A DNA stretch of 64,000 nt, from assembly GCA_027605045.1 (NCBI GenBank), contig JAQFWX010000047.1:124001-188000 (forward strand). The letters run 5' to 3'. The position numbers were made by a program, and so were the translations under genes. Origin of the DNA: Phallus indusiatus (taxonomy: Eukaryota; Basidiomycota; Agaricomycetes; Phallales; Phallaceae). Below, in pieces: positions 43,771 to 57,059 of the stretch. Under the pieces are notes generated by a model. The model did not search any database, had not been told where the DNA came from, and saw only the letters and a list, made by a program, of their open reading frames with translations. The first letter of the stretch is position 1, and each line of letters starts with the position of its first letter.

Positions 43771-45481
43771 GGCTTCTTGATATCAGATCAAACGCAGTCA
43801 GCGAAATATTTTCATCTCCTTCCACAAAACAAGAAAACCAACCAAGAAAATCGCGGAAGAGGGATACTAAGTTGTCTATGGTATCAGACTGTTTGCCACC
43901 TTCCAAGTCGCTTTGAGCCACCAAGTCGACCATTTGTTCCGTTCAAACCAGCTGTTCCGGACATAAGAGAGAGAGAACTTGGAAAAGACGTCACTTACCA
44001 GGATACTATGTTGAGAGACATAAGAGCGCTGATAACGCCGCACAGAAAACAATCAGAGAGCGTGCCAGTATCGCTTATTTGTCTACAGATCATATCGAGT
44101 CGTGTTTAACCTGTGCATTTGCCGTGATGTGTATCGTGAAGGTGGAAGATGTATACTTCGGCTATCAATCCCATTGGACTACATAAATGACGATCCGTTC
44201 ACGTATACAGTAACCGAAAAAGGCGGTGCGCGACAATGTCCAGAGTCATCGAATAACAGGCAGAAATGTTGAGAATACAGTCAAGTGCTTGGAAGAAAGA
44301 ATGGACTTTTGATACCAAGTTGGGAAGAGCCATAGCAGGTATGACGCGTTTCATGTCACACAGCCGCCGTACCCGTAGCTTCACGTTGAAACATTGACTC
44401 AATCATGGAAGGTCGTAACGGGAACACTCTTCGACAAAGCTCAGCAATGATATGATAGCAGCCTTTGCTATCGCATTTACGGACTGGTCTTTACTTTTGC
44501 CCCACCCGAGCTAAAGCGGTGTCCGCTCCTGCGTCTCATCCAAGAACAGTGTACACGACGGGTGAGCTGGATCCGGTTTAGGACTGGATTTATTTACTAA
44601 CGCGTCCTATCTCAAAGGATCGGCTTGCTCTGTGCCATATTTGGTTCGAACATTCTCATCACTTCCATCTCGCTCTGTTATTCCGGAATCTCGCCCTAAT
44701 TGTGCACCCTCAACAACTAACTCTGCAATTCGCTCAATTTCGATCCAAAGACCTGCGAAAAACCTGGGGATATCTATACGTTCTCGAATCATATCGCCAC
44801 GCTATACTCATGGAGTTTATTCTATCGAAATACTACACGTCTGGGTCGGCTTTTCCAGGATCACGACTCATCACCAACAATTGAATCATCTCTCCGTCGA
44901 AAACTTTAGTCGATCTGAAGGGTTCTCATCCTTTATAGACTCAGCCAATTTGTTACCTTTGGTTGCGTCCAGAAGCAGACGTCCCTCTGGTAAGACACAT
45001 GTGATTCTTCATCACAACAAATACTGTATTCACGACCTACTAGAACCTATTGGCATGAGACATCTCGAAGATTTACGACAAAAAACGCGTAATCTACTTG
45101 TGAAATGTTCTCGGTCTCAGAGACGCTGTTTCTTGAAGTTGGGAGAGTCCCTGCCATAATGTTATCTGCACTGGCTTGCTTTACGGTTAATCTACATTTG
45201 AATGGTTTCGCGCTATAAAACTGATATATATATAGATCTTAAAATTTCGAAGATGCATACATGATAACGATTCAGTAACAATAAAACCATGACATGCTTA
45301 GAGATAGAAGCTGCGAATGAAGTTGAGATTGACTTTGAATATCTGGGATTTACGAGGAGACTAAGAGATTGACCAGTCAAAGACGGTTCTACCGATCATG
45401 CGGGCCCCAATCTGTTTGTGATTGAGCTTCAATGTTTGTGTGTATAGGAAGTGAAGCAATATAACCAACTCACCACCATGT
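43771..45481. other. Intergenic with duplicated F-box 3' flank
   Basis: 44400-45160 is similar to 47290-48080 (for example CTCTTCGACAAAGCTCA near 44427 and again near 47309, and GCGGTGTCCGCTCCTGC in both), a shift of about 2.9 kb. It is the flank downstream of copy 2 and copy 3. Open frames on the plus strand here (44632-45159) are not conserved in the other copy and were not annotated. Confidence 0.65.
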
Positions 45482-47007
45482 CTATAAACTGTAAAGGCTG
45501 TCCCAAGAGGAAACTTTACACTCCTCGTGTATGCCCGTCGTCTCGTATTCATATATCATCACCTTGGCGATATCATCCCGCTTCAGACGACAATATTTGA
45601 GTTCGTCATTCTCAAGTCTCACTTGGGTGTACAGAAGCCTAGGGAATTCATACAAGACTTTACAAAGAAGATGATTATCCATTCGTGTATTACGAAAAGG
45701 ACCTATAAGAACGTGTAGGCTTTTGAAATTTGCGTAAAAAGAGACATGCTTCATAACCTGTCAGTGCGATGCGTTAATACGACACTGAAATGAAATGGAT
45801 CTTTCATCAGTGGTAACATACCTCATCGGTGTTCATGTGCCGCCGTTTGCGGTTTGGGTTGAGAGAGTTCATGTTATGGTCCTTGACTAACCCAAAGGTT
45901 ATACAGAGATTTTGGATATTGGGGGCGATCTCAGGAAGTTGGTGTGTGAATCTCCCGGCTCCCCGAAACACGCAAGTTTTTAAATTGGATAGAATAATTC
46001 CACTTTTTGAAAGGTAATAATACAATGTACGGTTCATTTCCAAATGCACAAGTTGCGCAGCAATAGTAGCCGTGATGGTAGGCGAATGCGAATATAATCC
46101 TACGATAGAGAACGATGTTAGACTTGGGAGGAAATCATCGGATTCAACTGCCCATCCAGGACGCAAAATGTTGCTTGATAAAATAATAATTTTCGAATGA
46201 CGGTGGAGAAATTTCTGCAAAAGGGATATGTAATCTTCATTTATAGTAGGCATCGGCGGCCAACAAGAGAATTTGAGCTGTTGAAGATTTGGCCAATATC
46301 CTGAAATAAATGCATGGCAATGGGAATGGTCCAAGTGCACGTTTATATGTGTAAGGTTAGGCGCATTCAAAACCATTTGCAAGAGTCGGACATCACACTG
46401 AGTGCTGACGATATATTTTCGAAGGGAGGGCAGGTGATCGTAAAATAGCTGAATCACAATGTTAATGAAGACATTTACCTAATGTCAATAGATAGCAGCT
46501 TACCGAGAATTCCCCTGGATCAATTGCCTCTTCAATGGATCTATCACAGTATGTGTTTGAGTGATTGTAGAACGCTCCTAACTCTTCCAAATCGCAACCC
46601 GCTTCCCCGAATGCCTTGAAAATAAGACTAAACTCTCTTTCATCTCCTACGTCGAACTCGAAAGCCTTCAAGTTGACCATTTTAGAAAGTGCCTGAATGA
46701 AGACCTCAGTAGTAGCGTCCAGATCATCATCTCTAGTGTTTATGCACGTTCGTGGAATTTTGGTCTGATCGTGAAATTTGGAAATGTTTAGATATCTAAT
46801 ACGAGAGCAAGCGTCATAGGGAGATTCCAAGAGATGCTCCCACAGGGGTTTAGAAGATCTTTGGCAGTAAATACGACGATAGTCAATGTGTCGGGGAACG
46901 ATGATGGCATATAAGGCGCGAGCTGTTAATGCGAGAGACAATAGATCCCTTGGATGGTCGATAAATTCTATGAAGTGGTGAAGGACATCTAAAGGTAGTT
47001 TCGTCAT
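45482..47007 (-). CDS. F-box protein, copy 2
   Basis: Exons 47007-46504, 46448-45822 and 45757-45482; introns 55 and 64 bp, both phase 0; 468 aa, open throughout. An N-terminal F-box (residues ~1-45, MTKLPLDVLHHFIEFIDHPR) would bind a Skp1-type adaptor in an SCF ubiquitin ligase. The remainder has LRR-like turns (LNAPNLTHINVHL, YWPNLQQLKF) as in substrate-binding regions. The C terminus carries CRLKRDDIAKVMIYEYE, conserved in all copies. Exon 1 is shorter than in the others at the linker after KIPRTC. The assignment of domain class is firm, the substrate is unknown. Confidence 0.85.
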
Positions 47008-48449
47008 CTTCTAGGTAGTATGGGGCTGTGGCCTTCACGCGCAGAGGACACGAGGACCAGGTTGAGACGACATGATAGGTAGGCGCTTGCGCTGAGCATC
47101 ATATATCTTATTTTTGCGTATATATTCAGCTAGGGACTTAACTATCCTCGGCTCGCATTATTGACAGCGTCATCGTAAACTAACTTATTGTGACTAAATC
47201 TCTTGCTTCTGGGTCTCAATTTAAGTTGCAGATGATCCAAAGGAAAGAGAAAAGAGGTGCGAGGGCATACGGGACGAGGATGTTACAGGAGGAGTTGCGC
47301 GAATACTCTTCGACAAAGCTCAGGAATGACATGATACTAGCCTTTGCTACAGTCTTTGCTATCGCATTTACGGATTGGACTTTACATGTACCCTACCCGG
47401 CCTGAAGCGGTGTCCGCTCCTGCATCTTGAACGTGTACACGACCGGTGAGCCGAATCTGATGTATAATCGGATTTATTTACTAACGTGTCGTACCTCAAG
47501 AAATTGACTTGCTCTGTGCTGTATTTGGTTCCAACGTCCTCATCGCTTCCCTTTCGCTCTGTTATTCTGCCCCGGAATCTTTCACTGATCATGCACCTCC
47601 GGCTCCTAAGTACATAGGTCTCCAACTCGCTCAAACCCAATTCGAAGATTGGTGAAACTTGGGGACATCCATACATTTTCGAATTCGATTTTCACGCTAT
47701 ATTCATAGAACTTACCTGGTTTCTTTTTTCTGTAAACCGTTCAGAAATACTACGCATTTGAGTCAGTTTCTTCAAGACCACGATTCACCAGGAACAACAA
47801 CATCAATTCGCTGAAAATGACTTGAACTTTATTCAGTCTGAAAGGTTCTCGTCCTCTATCGACTGCTGGTTTGCGTCTTAACTATCTCTCTAGCAAGGCA
47901 CATATGGCTCTATACTCTAAATGAATCATCCTGTATGCATGACTTACTAGAACCTACTGGTACGAGTCTCGGTGATTTTATTATGACACAGAGCGCGAAA
48001 CCTACTTGTGAAATACTCTCAGCCTCTTCTCAAAGACGCTGTCTAAGTTGGAAGGGTCCCTGTGATGTTATCTGCACTGGGTTACGCTACGATTAATCCA
48101 CATTTAAATATTTTCTCACTATGAAATGGGTTTAAACGATACATTCAGATCTCAAACGTCCGAAGATGTATACGTAATAACAACACAGTAAAAACCGTAG
48201 CGCGATAAGAGTTGGGAGCTGCGAATGAAGTTGAGATCGACTTTGAGAAAAAATAGCAACACGATTAGATGAAAACAATTGCAAAATGACCAACGTTAGG
48301 CGTGCCCAATTATCTGGCAGTGTTTACGAGGAGACTAAGAGAGCTCGGTTCAGTCAAAGACGGCTTTTATGGTGGTACCGATCATGGGAGCCCGAATCTA
48401 AATTGGCTTCAATGCTTGTTCGTGTAGGAAGTGAAGCAATATAACCAAC
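47008..48449. other. Intergenic between copies 2 and 3
   Basis: 47107-47230 is a diverged upstream block for copy 2. 47290-48080 is the 3' flank of copy 3, duplicated at 44400-45160. No gene was accepted. Confidence 0.6.
47107..47230 (-). promoter_or_regulatory. Conserved upstream block, F-box copy 2
   Basis: The words TTTTTGCGTATATATTC, GACAGCGTCATCGTAAA and TTGTGACTAAATCTC occur in the same order as upstream of copies 1, 4 and 8. It is more diverged than those of copies 1 and 4. A promoter role is inferred. Confidence 0.45.
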
Positions 48450-50059
48450 TCACTGGCCACGTTTATATACACTATAAAGGGTGTCCCAGGAAGAAATATC
48501 GCACTCGTTGGGCATATCAGTCGTCTCATATTCATATCTCATCACCCCGGCGACATCATCCCGCTTCAGCCGATAATATTTGAGACAGCCATTTGCAAGT
48601 CTCACTCTGGTATACAGAAGGCTAGGGAACTCATATAAGGCTTTGGAAAGAAGACGAGTAGCTATGATTGTATGATCAAAGGGACCTATAAGAATGTGTA
48701 GTTTTTTTAAGTTGGCGGTTGAAAAGGAGACATGCTCCATAATCTGCCAATTAGCACGGTGCGTTAATACAACTCTAAAAAGAAAATAACTGGGATGGCC
48801 CAGCAGCAGCGACATACCTGGTCATAGGTCAAGTATCGATCCCGGAGGCCTGCAGGTCTGAAAGTCATACAGAGATTTTGAAGATTTGGGGCCATTTTGA
48901 AAAGATATTCGGTTGATTCGTTGAAGTCGACGTCCGAAAACACGTAAGATTCTAGGTTAGGTAGAAGAATTCTATGCTCTCTTAGATACCTATACAGGTT
49001 CATATGCAATATCAAATGCATAAGGCGCGCAGCAATATTCGTCGTAATGGTAGATGGAAGCCAGTGGGTAGATGGACGCCAGTGGGCGTGGGTAGATGGA
49101 AGCCGGTGTGGGGCGATGTAGAAAGATTTGAGATTGGGAAGAAAATCAACAGATTCAATTGCCCAACCAGGAGGTAGAGTGTTTAGGGCTGATAAAGTAA
49201 CAAGTCTCGAATGACGGGAGAGAAACACTTGCAAACGTGGCAGGTAATCTACCTCCTCAGGATCGCTGATATGGTTATGAAGTTTGAGATGTTGAAGATT
49301 TGGCCAGTACCCTGAAAGGAATGCACGGGGGGTTCGAAAGCTATGGTCATGTGGGTGAGGTTAGGTGCGTTCAAAAGCATTTGAAAAGCGGCACGGTTAT
49401 CACATCTGAGAGACCGGCGAGTAATACTGATGGTATATTTTCGAAGGGAGGGCAGGTAATCGCAAAATAACTGTATCACAAGGTTAATAAAGACTTCTGC
49501 TCATTGTCAATAGAGAGCAATTTACCGAGAGTCTCCTTGGATCTCTTAGGATTTTGTCCTCTTTAAAGCGTTCTTCGAGAGCTACGTCTCGGCATTCGAA
49601 GAACACTCCTAACTCCTCCAAATCGCAATTTGCTTTCCCAATTGCCTCAGAAATAACGTTAAACTCTTTGTTGTTGTTTCCTACAACAAATTTGAAGACT
49701 TTTAGGTTGATCATCCTGGAAAGGACTCGAATGAAGGTATCAGATTCCTTCAAAACATCGTCTCTACTCCAAGACGGTGGCGGCGATCCAGAAATCTTGC
49801 ATTTTCGTGGAATTTGTGTCCGGCCATGAAATTTTGAAACGTCCAGATATCTAATACTAGACCAAGTGTCGTAGGGAGTGTCCAAGAGATGTCCCCAGAC
49901 GTATTTAGAAGATATTTCGCAAGAAATGTGACGATAGTCGATATGCTGAGGCACGATGATGGCATATAAGGCGCGAGCTGTTGATGCAAGAGAAAATAGA
50001 TCTTTCGGATGGTCGATAAATTCAATGACGTGGATAAGGACCTCTACAGGTAAAATCAT
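48450..50059 (-). pseudogene. F-box protein, copy 3, single frameshift
   Basis: Exons 50059-49526, 49470-48818 and 48743-48450. F-box MILPVEVLIHVIEFIDHPKD. Introns are at the conserved sites (55 and 74 bp). Exon 2 length is not a multiple of three because one base is gained or lost in the six-G run 49327-49332; homology (SGYWPNLQHLKLHNHI) continues in the other frame. Exon 2 also carries an 18-bp tandem repeat at 49045-49107. The C terminus is slightly longer (YKRGQ) than in copies 2 and 4. If the frameshift is an assembly error, the gene would be intact. Confidence 0.8.
49045..49107 (-). repeat. Short tandem repeat inside F-box copy 3
   Basis: GTAGATGGAAGCCAGTGG-type units repeat three times with variation, adding a His/Trp/Pro/Ser/Thr-rich insert in the loop before TTNIAARLMHL that the other copies lack. 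Confidence 0.75.
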
Positions 50060-51042
50060 CCTCCACAGCGCTGTGGGAAGACCAGCGTTACAAGAGCGAG
50101 GATAAAGTAAGCGTTTGATCTATTTGTTTTGTTTGTAAGTATTTGCTTATTTCGTGATTCCCATTCAAATGAGGTCTCCCCGCGGTATCCCATAAGGTGA
50201 CTGACAACATGAGTATAGTTGGTTTTCTGAATGCATCATAAAAAAATTAGAGCTTACTGAGAACGACGCGAAACTCTTAAGATCTTAAGTCCCATTGGAG
50301 GTGCAAATGACGATGAAACTCGATCATTCGGAGGCCGGGGTCGTAAAGTTGAATACGCGACTGGCAGCAATGTGCACTAGCCTTGCCTAACGACTAATAC
50401 AACATCGAACGGTCTCGCACTAACACAAAGGTCGGAATGAGATATTTTCCTTTAGTTTTCACTTTAAAAAATCGTATTGCATACAAGACGAGGATACCGC
50501 AGGAAGGAGTATAATCAACAACCATAGAGCCGGAACCGTAGCATGATAGGGTGCTGTGTACGAAATTAAAACTTGGAGAGAGCGAGAGCACAGATAGTGA
50601 GACAAAAACAAAATGAAACAATGCAAAGAGAGGATTGCTCGACCCCAAGATGTCTTTCGCAAGGCTTTCTCGGTCATGACTTGCGAGTACCAGTTGATCG
50701 TTGGACAACGAAAACTCCTAATAAATAGGTTCGAGCTGACGAGTTGTTTGGACCACCGCTAGAAACCAATACCAGCCTCCTTTATCTGTTCGTATTTCAA
50801 ACTATATTAGCTGCAATGCTTGTACATATGTAATATAACGAACTTTACCGATTATGTCCGAGTCTAGTCCGGTGCTACGATTAATTCCTGCGCGGTTTTT
50901 CCAGTGGCCAGTCAACGACGGTTCTACAGATCATGCGGATCCCAATCAAGTATCGTCTCTATCTGTTTGTCATTTAAACCAAAGTAGCTTCATTGTTTAT
51001 GTGCATAGGAAGTGAAGCGATATAACTAACTCACCACGATGT
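50060..51042. other. Intergenic between copies 3 and 4
   Basis: 50650-50755, downstream of copy 4, carries the 3'-flank block with GTCATGACTTGCGAGTACC, also present after copies 5, 6 and 7. No gene was recognised. Confidence 0.55.
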
Positions 51043-52648
51043 CTATAAATCGTAAAGGCTGTTCCAAGAGGAAACATTACACTCCTCGAGTATGCCCGTC
51101 GTCTCGTATTCATATATCATCACCTTGGCGATATCATCCCGCTTCAGATGACAAAACTTGAGTGTGCCATTACGAAGTCTCAATTCGGTGTACAGAAGCC
51201 TAGGGAATTCATACAAGGCTTTGGAAAGAAGATGTTTATCCATAAGTGTATTACGAAAAGGACCTATAAGAACACGTAGGTTTTTGAAATTTGCGTAAAA
51301 AGCGACATGCCTCATAACCTGTAAATGCCATGCGTTAGTACGACACTGAAACATAAATGAATGAAATGAATTTTTTATCAGTAGTCCCATACCGCATCGA
51401 GGGTCATGCGCGAGCGCACGCCTTTTGCGATAAAATGCTCTTTGACCTGGACACGTTCAAAGGTTATAAAAAGATTTTGAATATTGGGGATTATATCAAC
51501 AAGATGATGAGTCGATTCCTCGGGGCGGACATCCCAGAAAACACAGGATTTCAAATTGGATAGGATAAGTCTACGTTCTGATAGGTAGGAGTACAATCGA
51601 TGGTTCATTGTCAAATGCACGAGACGTGCAGCAATATTAGCCGTGATAATAGGAGAACACGAATTTCCTCTGGTGGAGTAAGATGTTAGATTCGGAAGGA
51701 AATCATCGGATTCAACTGCCCATCCAGTATGCAAAATGTTGCTGGTTGATAAGACAATAAGTTTCGAATGACGGTGGAGAAATTTCTGCAAACGGGGTAT
51801 GTATTCTTCATTCTTAGGAAGGTTCGGCGGCGGACAATGGAAGCTGAGTTGTTGAAGATTTGGCCAATACCCTGAAATAAACGCATGGGAATGGCTCAAA
51901 ACCACGGTTATGTGAGTAAGGTTAGGCGCGTTCAAAATCATTTGCAAAACGGGGCGGGTATCATATCGAGTCCTGGAACTATACTTCCGAAGGGACGGTA
52001 AATAATCACAAAATAGCTGCATCACAAGATTAGTAAAGATTAGCAAAGGCATTTTGCTCATTGTTCAATGAGATGGCAGCTTACCGAGAATTTTTTCGAA
52101 TCTTTCGATACTTTGTCGTTTTTAAAGTATTCTTTAATGGCTCTGTTTGAGCATTTGAAGAACACTCCTAACTCTTCCAAATCGCAACCCGCTTTCCCGA
52201 TTGCCTCAGAAATAAGATTAAACTCTTTGTCGTTTTCATTCAATATGTCCAATCTGAGGGCTCTCATATTGACCATTTTAGAAAGAGCTTGTATGAAGGT
52301 TTCAAAAGTACCATCCAGACAGTCATCTCTAGTGACGCAATCCCTTGAAGGCGGCGATCTGAAACTGCACTCGGATTCGGTTGTGCATGTTCGTGGAATT
52401 TGTGTCCGATAATGAGGTTGTGATATGTTCAGATATCTGATGCGAGAGCAGGAGTCATAGGGAGTGCCCAAGAGATGCTTCCATAGATGTTTAGAAGACC
52501 TTTCGCAACAAATACGACGATAGTCAATGTGTCGAGGAACGATGATGGAGTATAAGGCGCGATTTGTTAATGCGAGAGACAACAGATCCCTGGGACGATC
52601 GATAAGTTCTATTACGTGAAGGAGGACATCTAAAGGTAGTTTTGTCAT
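51043..52648 (-). CDS. F-box protein, copy 4
   Basis: Exons 52648-52085, 52016-51393 and 51318-51043; introns 68 and 74 bp, phase 0; 487 aa, intact. The F-box is MTKLPLDVLLHVIELIDRPR, followed by the conserved PHIDYRRI-like strand and LRR-like turns (LNAPNLTHITVVL, YWPNLQQLSF, IPNIQNLFITF). It is closest to copy 2 in exon 3 (ECNVSSWNSLYDL against ECKVSSWDSLYSL). An upstream block is at 52750-52880. Predicted SCF substrate receptor; target unknown. Confidence 0.87.
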
Positions 52649-54210
52649 CTTCTAAGTGGTATGGGGCTATGGCCGTCAAACGTCAGAGGACGCGACGACC
52701 AGGTGAGTTGCTGAGACGTCACGTTAGGTAAGCGCTCAGCATAATGTCTTTGTTTTGCGTATATTCGGCATGTCTTCAACTATCCTCGTAATCAGCTGGC
52801 ACGATTGACGGTGTCATTCGTAAATTACATTTTGCAATTTACCGTGACTAAATCTGCTGCCTCTGGGTCTCATTCAAGTTACAAATATCCCCAAGGAAAG
52901 TGAAAAGAGGAGTGAGGGCTGACTGAACCCAGTTGGCGGCGGGTTGATTATTCAAGTTAACCCGAGTCAACGTTGCAACTACCATAGCATCAGTTCCCTG
53001 TCAGAAATTCGTTTTGAGTTTGAAAACTTCCGCTGCTTGCAGGGATGCCCCTCTTCCAGTAGTAAAACGTGGATCTTGGATCTGAACTAAGCATGCAGTG
53101 CGTGTTTTGACGAACTTAAGGCTGGCACAGGATTTTTCCAAGATCTAGCATAACAAAGCACGCGAGGTTTAGTAAGTCCTTGCAAAATAGTTCTAGTCTC
53201 TTAGCCGCTAACCACCATCTTCGTAGATTATTAAGGCCGTCCCAACAGAAAAAATCACATTCGTCGCGCAAGTCACCTTCTCGTATCTCATCACTTTGGT
53301 GATCTCATCCCAGTGCAAACGGACCGCTCTGTGTTATATTCGATTCCAACATTCTTAATTACTTTCATTTTTGCTCTTCTTTTGAGCACTCAGAGACCCT
53401 CTGCGTCTAGGTTAGCGGTGCTTTCAGGATCGTAACTGTTCGACAATGCGGCATAGCGTCGTTTGTGTGGAAAAGCGATTTGAGCTTTGGTCGATCTGAA
53501 AGGTTCTCCAACTTCTCGCAATTTGGCAGATTTGTTCGCACAGGAACAGACAATCCCCTGTAAGTGACATGTGGCCCAACGAACCATGTATTGACGGCAT
53601 ACTGACAAAGAGCTTCTTAGAGATTTTACGACAAAAAACGCGAGATGTCCTTGTGCAATGTTCTCAGATTCACACGCGTTCTTTAAAGGAGTGTCTTTGT
53701 AACGTAGTCTGCACTTGCCTTGCCTTATGACTATCGCGACATTCAAATGGTCTCCCGCGCATATAAAGGTCGAAATGATATCTTCGCCTCAGTTTTCACT
53801 TTAAATAACTGTATTGCGTACGGGACGAAGATATTACAGGAGAAGATATTACAGGAGAAGTCATGGTATGGTCGACGACCATAGATTAGGAACTGTAGCA
53901 TGATGGGGAACTGCGTACGGAATCGAAACTTGGAGAGAGCACAGACAGTGAGGGGGAAAAAAATTCGACGAGGGGATGCGACCAGTTCAAAACGTCTTTC
54001 ACGAGGCTCTTTGATCATGACTTGCAGATACAATTGATTGTTGAACAATGAAAAACTAATCAATAGGTTCAAGCCGGCGAGTCATTTGGACGACTGCTGG
54101 AAATCAATCCCAGTCTTTTTTATCTGTCCGTACAATAAACTAGATTAACTGCAAGACTTCTACATGTGTGAAGTGAAGTACTATAATCAACTTACCGGTT
54201 ATATCTAATA
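52649..54210. other. Intergenic between copies 4 and 5
   Basis: 52750-52880 is the upstream block of copy 4. 53400-53740 and 53985-54095 are the two 3'-flank blocks of copy 5. Short minus-strand open stretches here are repeated in other intergenic regions and look like decayed flank, not genes. Confidence 0.6.
52750..52880 (-). promoter_or_regulatory. Conserved upstream block, F-box copy 4
   Basis: GTTTTGCGTATATTCGGCAT and the following CTTCAAC are identical to copy 1, with GACGGTGTCATTCGTAAA and CCGTGACTAAATC further on. It is about 100-230 bp upstream of the ATG. A promoter role is inferred. Confidence 0.5.
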
Positions 54211-55793
54211 CTAATACGGTACACTATAAAAGTTGTCCCAAGAGGAAGCATTGCACTCGTTGTATGCAGCCTCGTCGTGTTGTAATTTCATCACCTTGGC
54301 GATATCATCCCGCTCCAGACGAAAAACTTTGTAGTCCGAGTCGCACCCAAGTTTTATTCTGGTGTACAGAAGCCCATGGAAGTCATACAAAATCTTGAGA
54401 AGCCTAGGGATATGTCTATCCGTGAATGTGTCCTGAAAAGGTCCTACGAGAACACGTAGTTTCTTGAGTTTAGCGAGCAGGGGAACACGATCCATGATCT
54501 GATGCGATACATCAGTATGACTCTCAGATGCAAACAACTGAGACGAAAATTCCAAGCTGCGATGACGTACCGCGTCAGGAGTGGTCACTGAGTATGTGCC
54601 ATCATTGGTCCACACCGGATCAAACTGTATGGAGAGCTTTTGAATGTTGGGAGCCATATCACCAAAGGCTTCAATCGCCTCGTTGAAAATGGAATAATAA
54701 AGCACACAAGTTTCTAGATTGGGTAGAAGAATCTTATGTCTCGCTAAGTGATCGTATAACTCATTTAATTTCAAATGCACGAGGTGCGCGGCGATATTGG
54801 TCGTAATGGTAGGCTGAGAACCCTTGAAGGTGGCGAAGAAGGACTTGAGATTCGGGAGGAAGTCATCAGATTCAACGGCCCAACCAGGAAACAGCAAGTC
54901 GTGCGTTGCTAAGGTGGTGAGTCTGGAGTGACGGTAGAGAAATGCCTGTAAACAGGGTGTGTAGTCCTCATTCATTATTGGCGACTTGAAGCAAAAGAGA
55001 CTGAGGTGTTGAAGGTTTGGCCAATACCCTGAAAAGAACAAGTGAGAGGGAAGCAGGGCCACAGTCATGTGGGTAAGGTTAGGCGCATTCAAAAGCATTC
55101 GCCAAAAGGGGTCGCTATCATTATGGTACGGGCTTTTGAGGACATATTTTCGAAGGGAGGGCCGGCGGTCATACAGCAGCTGAAACACAAGGGTGAGGGG
55201 GGAGCTGTTGCTCGTTGGCCATTTAGCAATTGATGACAACTTACCGAGAGCCTCTTAGATCCTTTTGAGACTTCGTTTTTTTCAAAACATTCCTCCAAAG
55301 TCATGTTTCGTCGCTGAAAGAGCATCACTAGCTCTTCCAAATCACAACCTGCTTTTCCGATTGCCTCCGAAATCTGGAAAAAATCTTCATCGTTTCCTGG
55401 CTTGAGATCGCTTTCTACATTGTGTTGGAATTTGAAGACTTTCAGGTTGACCATTTTTGAAAGAGCTTGAATGAAGGCGTCACAGATGATTGGCATCTGG
55501 TAGGGATTCTTGTGCTCCGTCCTGCATATTTGTGGTACTTTTGTCGGATTCCGATTACGAGCCCGTAGAATGTTCACATATCTGACACGCGAGCAGGCAT
55601 CAAAGGGAGTGTCCGAGAGGTGTTTCCAAACGTGTTCTGAAGATCCTAAACAAGAAATGTGACGATATTCAATGTGTTGAGGAATGATAATGGCATGGAA
55701 AATCCGAGCTGTCAAAGCAAGAGACAGCAGGTCCTTGGGATGGTCGATAAATTCGATAATGTGGAGAAAGACATCTATAGGTGTTTCAGCCAT
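54211..55793 (-). CDS. F-box protein, copy 5
   Basis: Exons 55793-55245, 55179-54571 and 54498-54211; introns 65 and 72 bp; 481 aa. The F-box is MAETPIDVFLHIIEFIDHPK. LRR-like turns include LNAPNLTHMTVAL, YWPNLQHLSLF, LPNLETCVLYY and MAPNIQKLSIQF. Intron 2 (54499-54570) is a multiple of three without an in-frame stop, so its retention would add 24 residues; splicing is preferred because GTACGT and CAG align with the intron of the other copies. It forms a subgroup with copy 6 (IIIPQHI, LLKILYDF/LLKVFYEF). Confidence 0.85.
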
Positions 55794-57059
55794 CCTCTAC
55801 TCGCGATGTTGTGGAGAGGAGGTAAGTTGGGACGTTCGGCAATCTGTCTTAGTCGTGGCACCATACTGACGAGACTGCCGGTATCAGTGCTTGTCTAATT
55901 TGTCTGAAATACAAAGCAGAGCTTAAAGATGAGTTAGACGCGGAAAAGGCGGAAGATAATCGAGTGCTTGCCCAAGATGGCTCGACTGCGAAACTTTTGA
56001 AGGAAGCACTCTATACTGTAGCCATTGGTAAAACGTGGATCTACTAAAATAAGTGGCATGCAGTGTGTGTTTTTACGAATACTGGCGCAGAATTCTTCGA
56101 GAATCTAGCATAACAGGGAATGCTAGATTAGTAAGTGCTTGCGAGATAGTTTCAGTCTCTTGGTCGCTAACCACCATATCTCCACAGATTACCCGGCAAG
56201 ACATTCATCGGCGCAGCCTGCAAGCCCTCGTATCTCATCCCGGCACAATTAGATTGCCCAATGTTGCGCTTGGTTTTATTCTCATTTTGTTCTCCCTCGA
56301 TCAGGTGTCGAACTGACATCGAATTTTCCAGCTTGCTCAAACCCCAATTCCTAAACCTCAGGCTGTCATTACTATAAACTCGGGAACATCTTATGCTGTA
56401 CGTCCCTAAATCGTCTCACTGCAGCTCATTTATACTCAAAGCTGACCGGGTCTTTCCTTTTGAACACTCAGAAACCCTATGCGTCTACTAGTCGGCGGCG
56501 CTTTCAAATCGCGACTTTTCAGAAATAGCATCATTTGTGCGGTGGAAAAATGACTTGAGCTTGGTCAGCCTGAAAAAAGGGTCCTCAACCCCTTGCAATT
56601 CGGCAGATTTGGTGCGTTTGACTACGCATAGGAACAGATGTTGCTCTAGGAAGTGACACGTGGCCCGACGAACCATGTACTGACGGAGAACGCGGGGTGT
56701 TTTTGTGAAATGTTCCCAGCTTCACACACTATTTTTAAGAGGATTGCATTGCATAAAGTACAAGGATATGACAAGAGGTGTATGGTCGACGACCAGCGGG
56801 AACCGTAGCGTTATGTAGAGCTGCGTGCTAAATAGAAATTTGGTGACTAGAGCACAGACATTAAGTCAGCAAAAGGATTGGTCCAGTTAAAGACCTCTTT
56901 CACAAGGTTCTTTCAATCACGATTTGCGAGTACAGGTCGGAGCTAGCGAGTCATTTGAACTTCAGATGTCTGCTGAAAATCGGCTATGTCCGTATCTTAA
57001 AACTAGATTAGCCCAATGCTTGTACATGTGTGAAGTGAAGTAATTTACACCAACTCAGT
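55794..57059. other. Intergenic between copies 5 and 6
   Basis: 56470-56760 and 56883-56965 are the 3'-flank blocks of copy 6. No upstream block like that of copies 1, 2, 4 and 8 was found before copy 5. Confidence 0.55.

Noticed and set aside
44632..45159. 175-codon plus-strand frame between DUF6535 and F-box copy 2
   Set aside because: The homologous stretch at 47.3-48.1 kb has stops in this frame, so it is duplicated flank, not a conserved gene.
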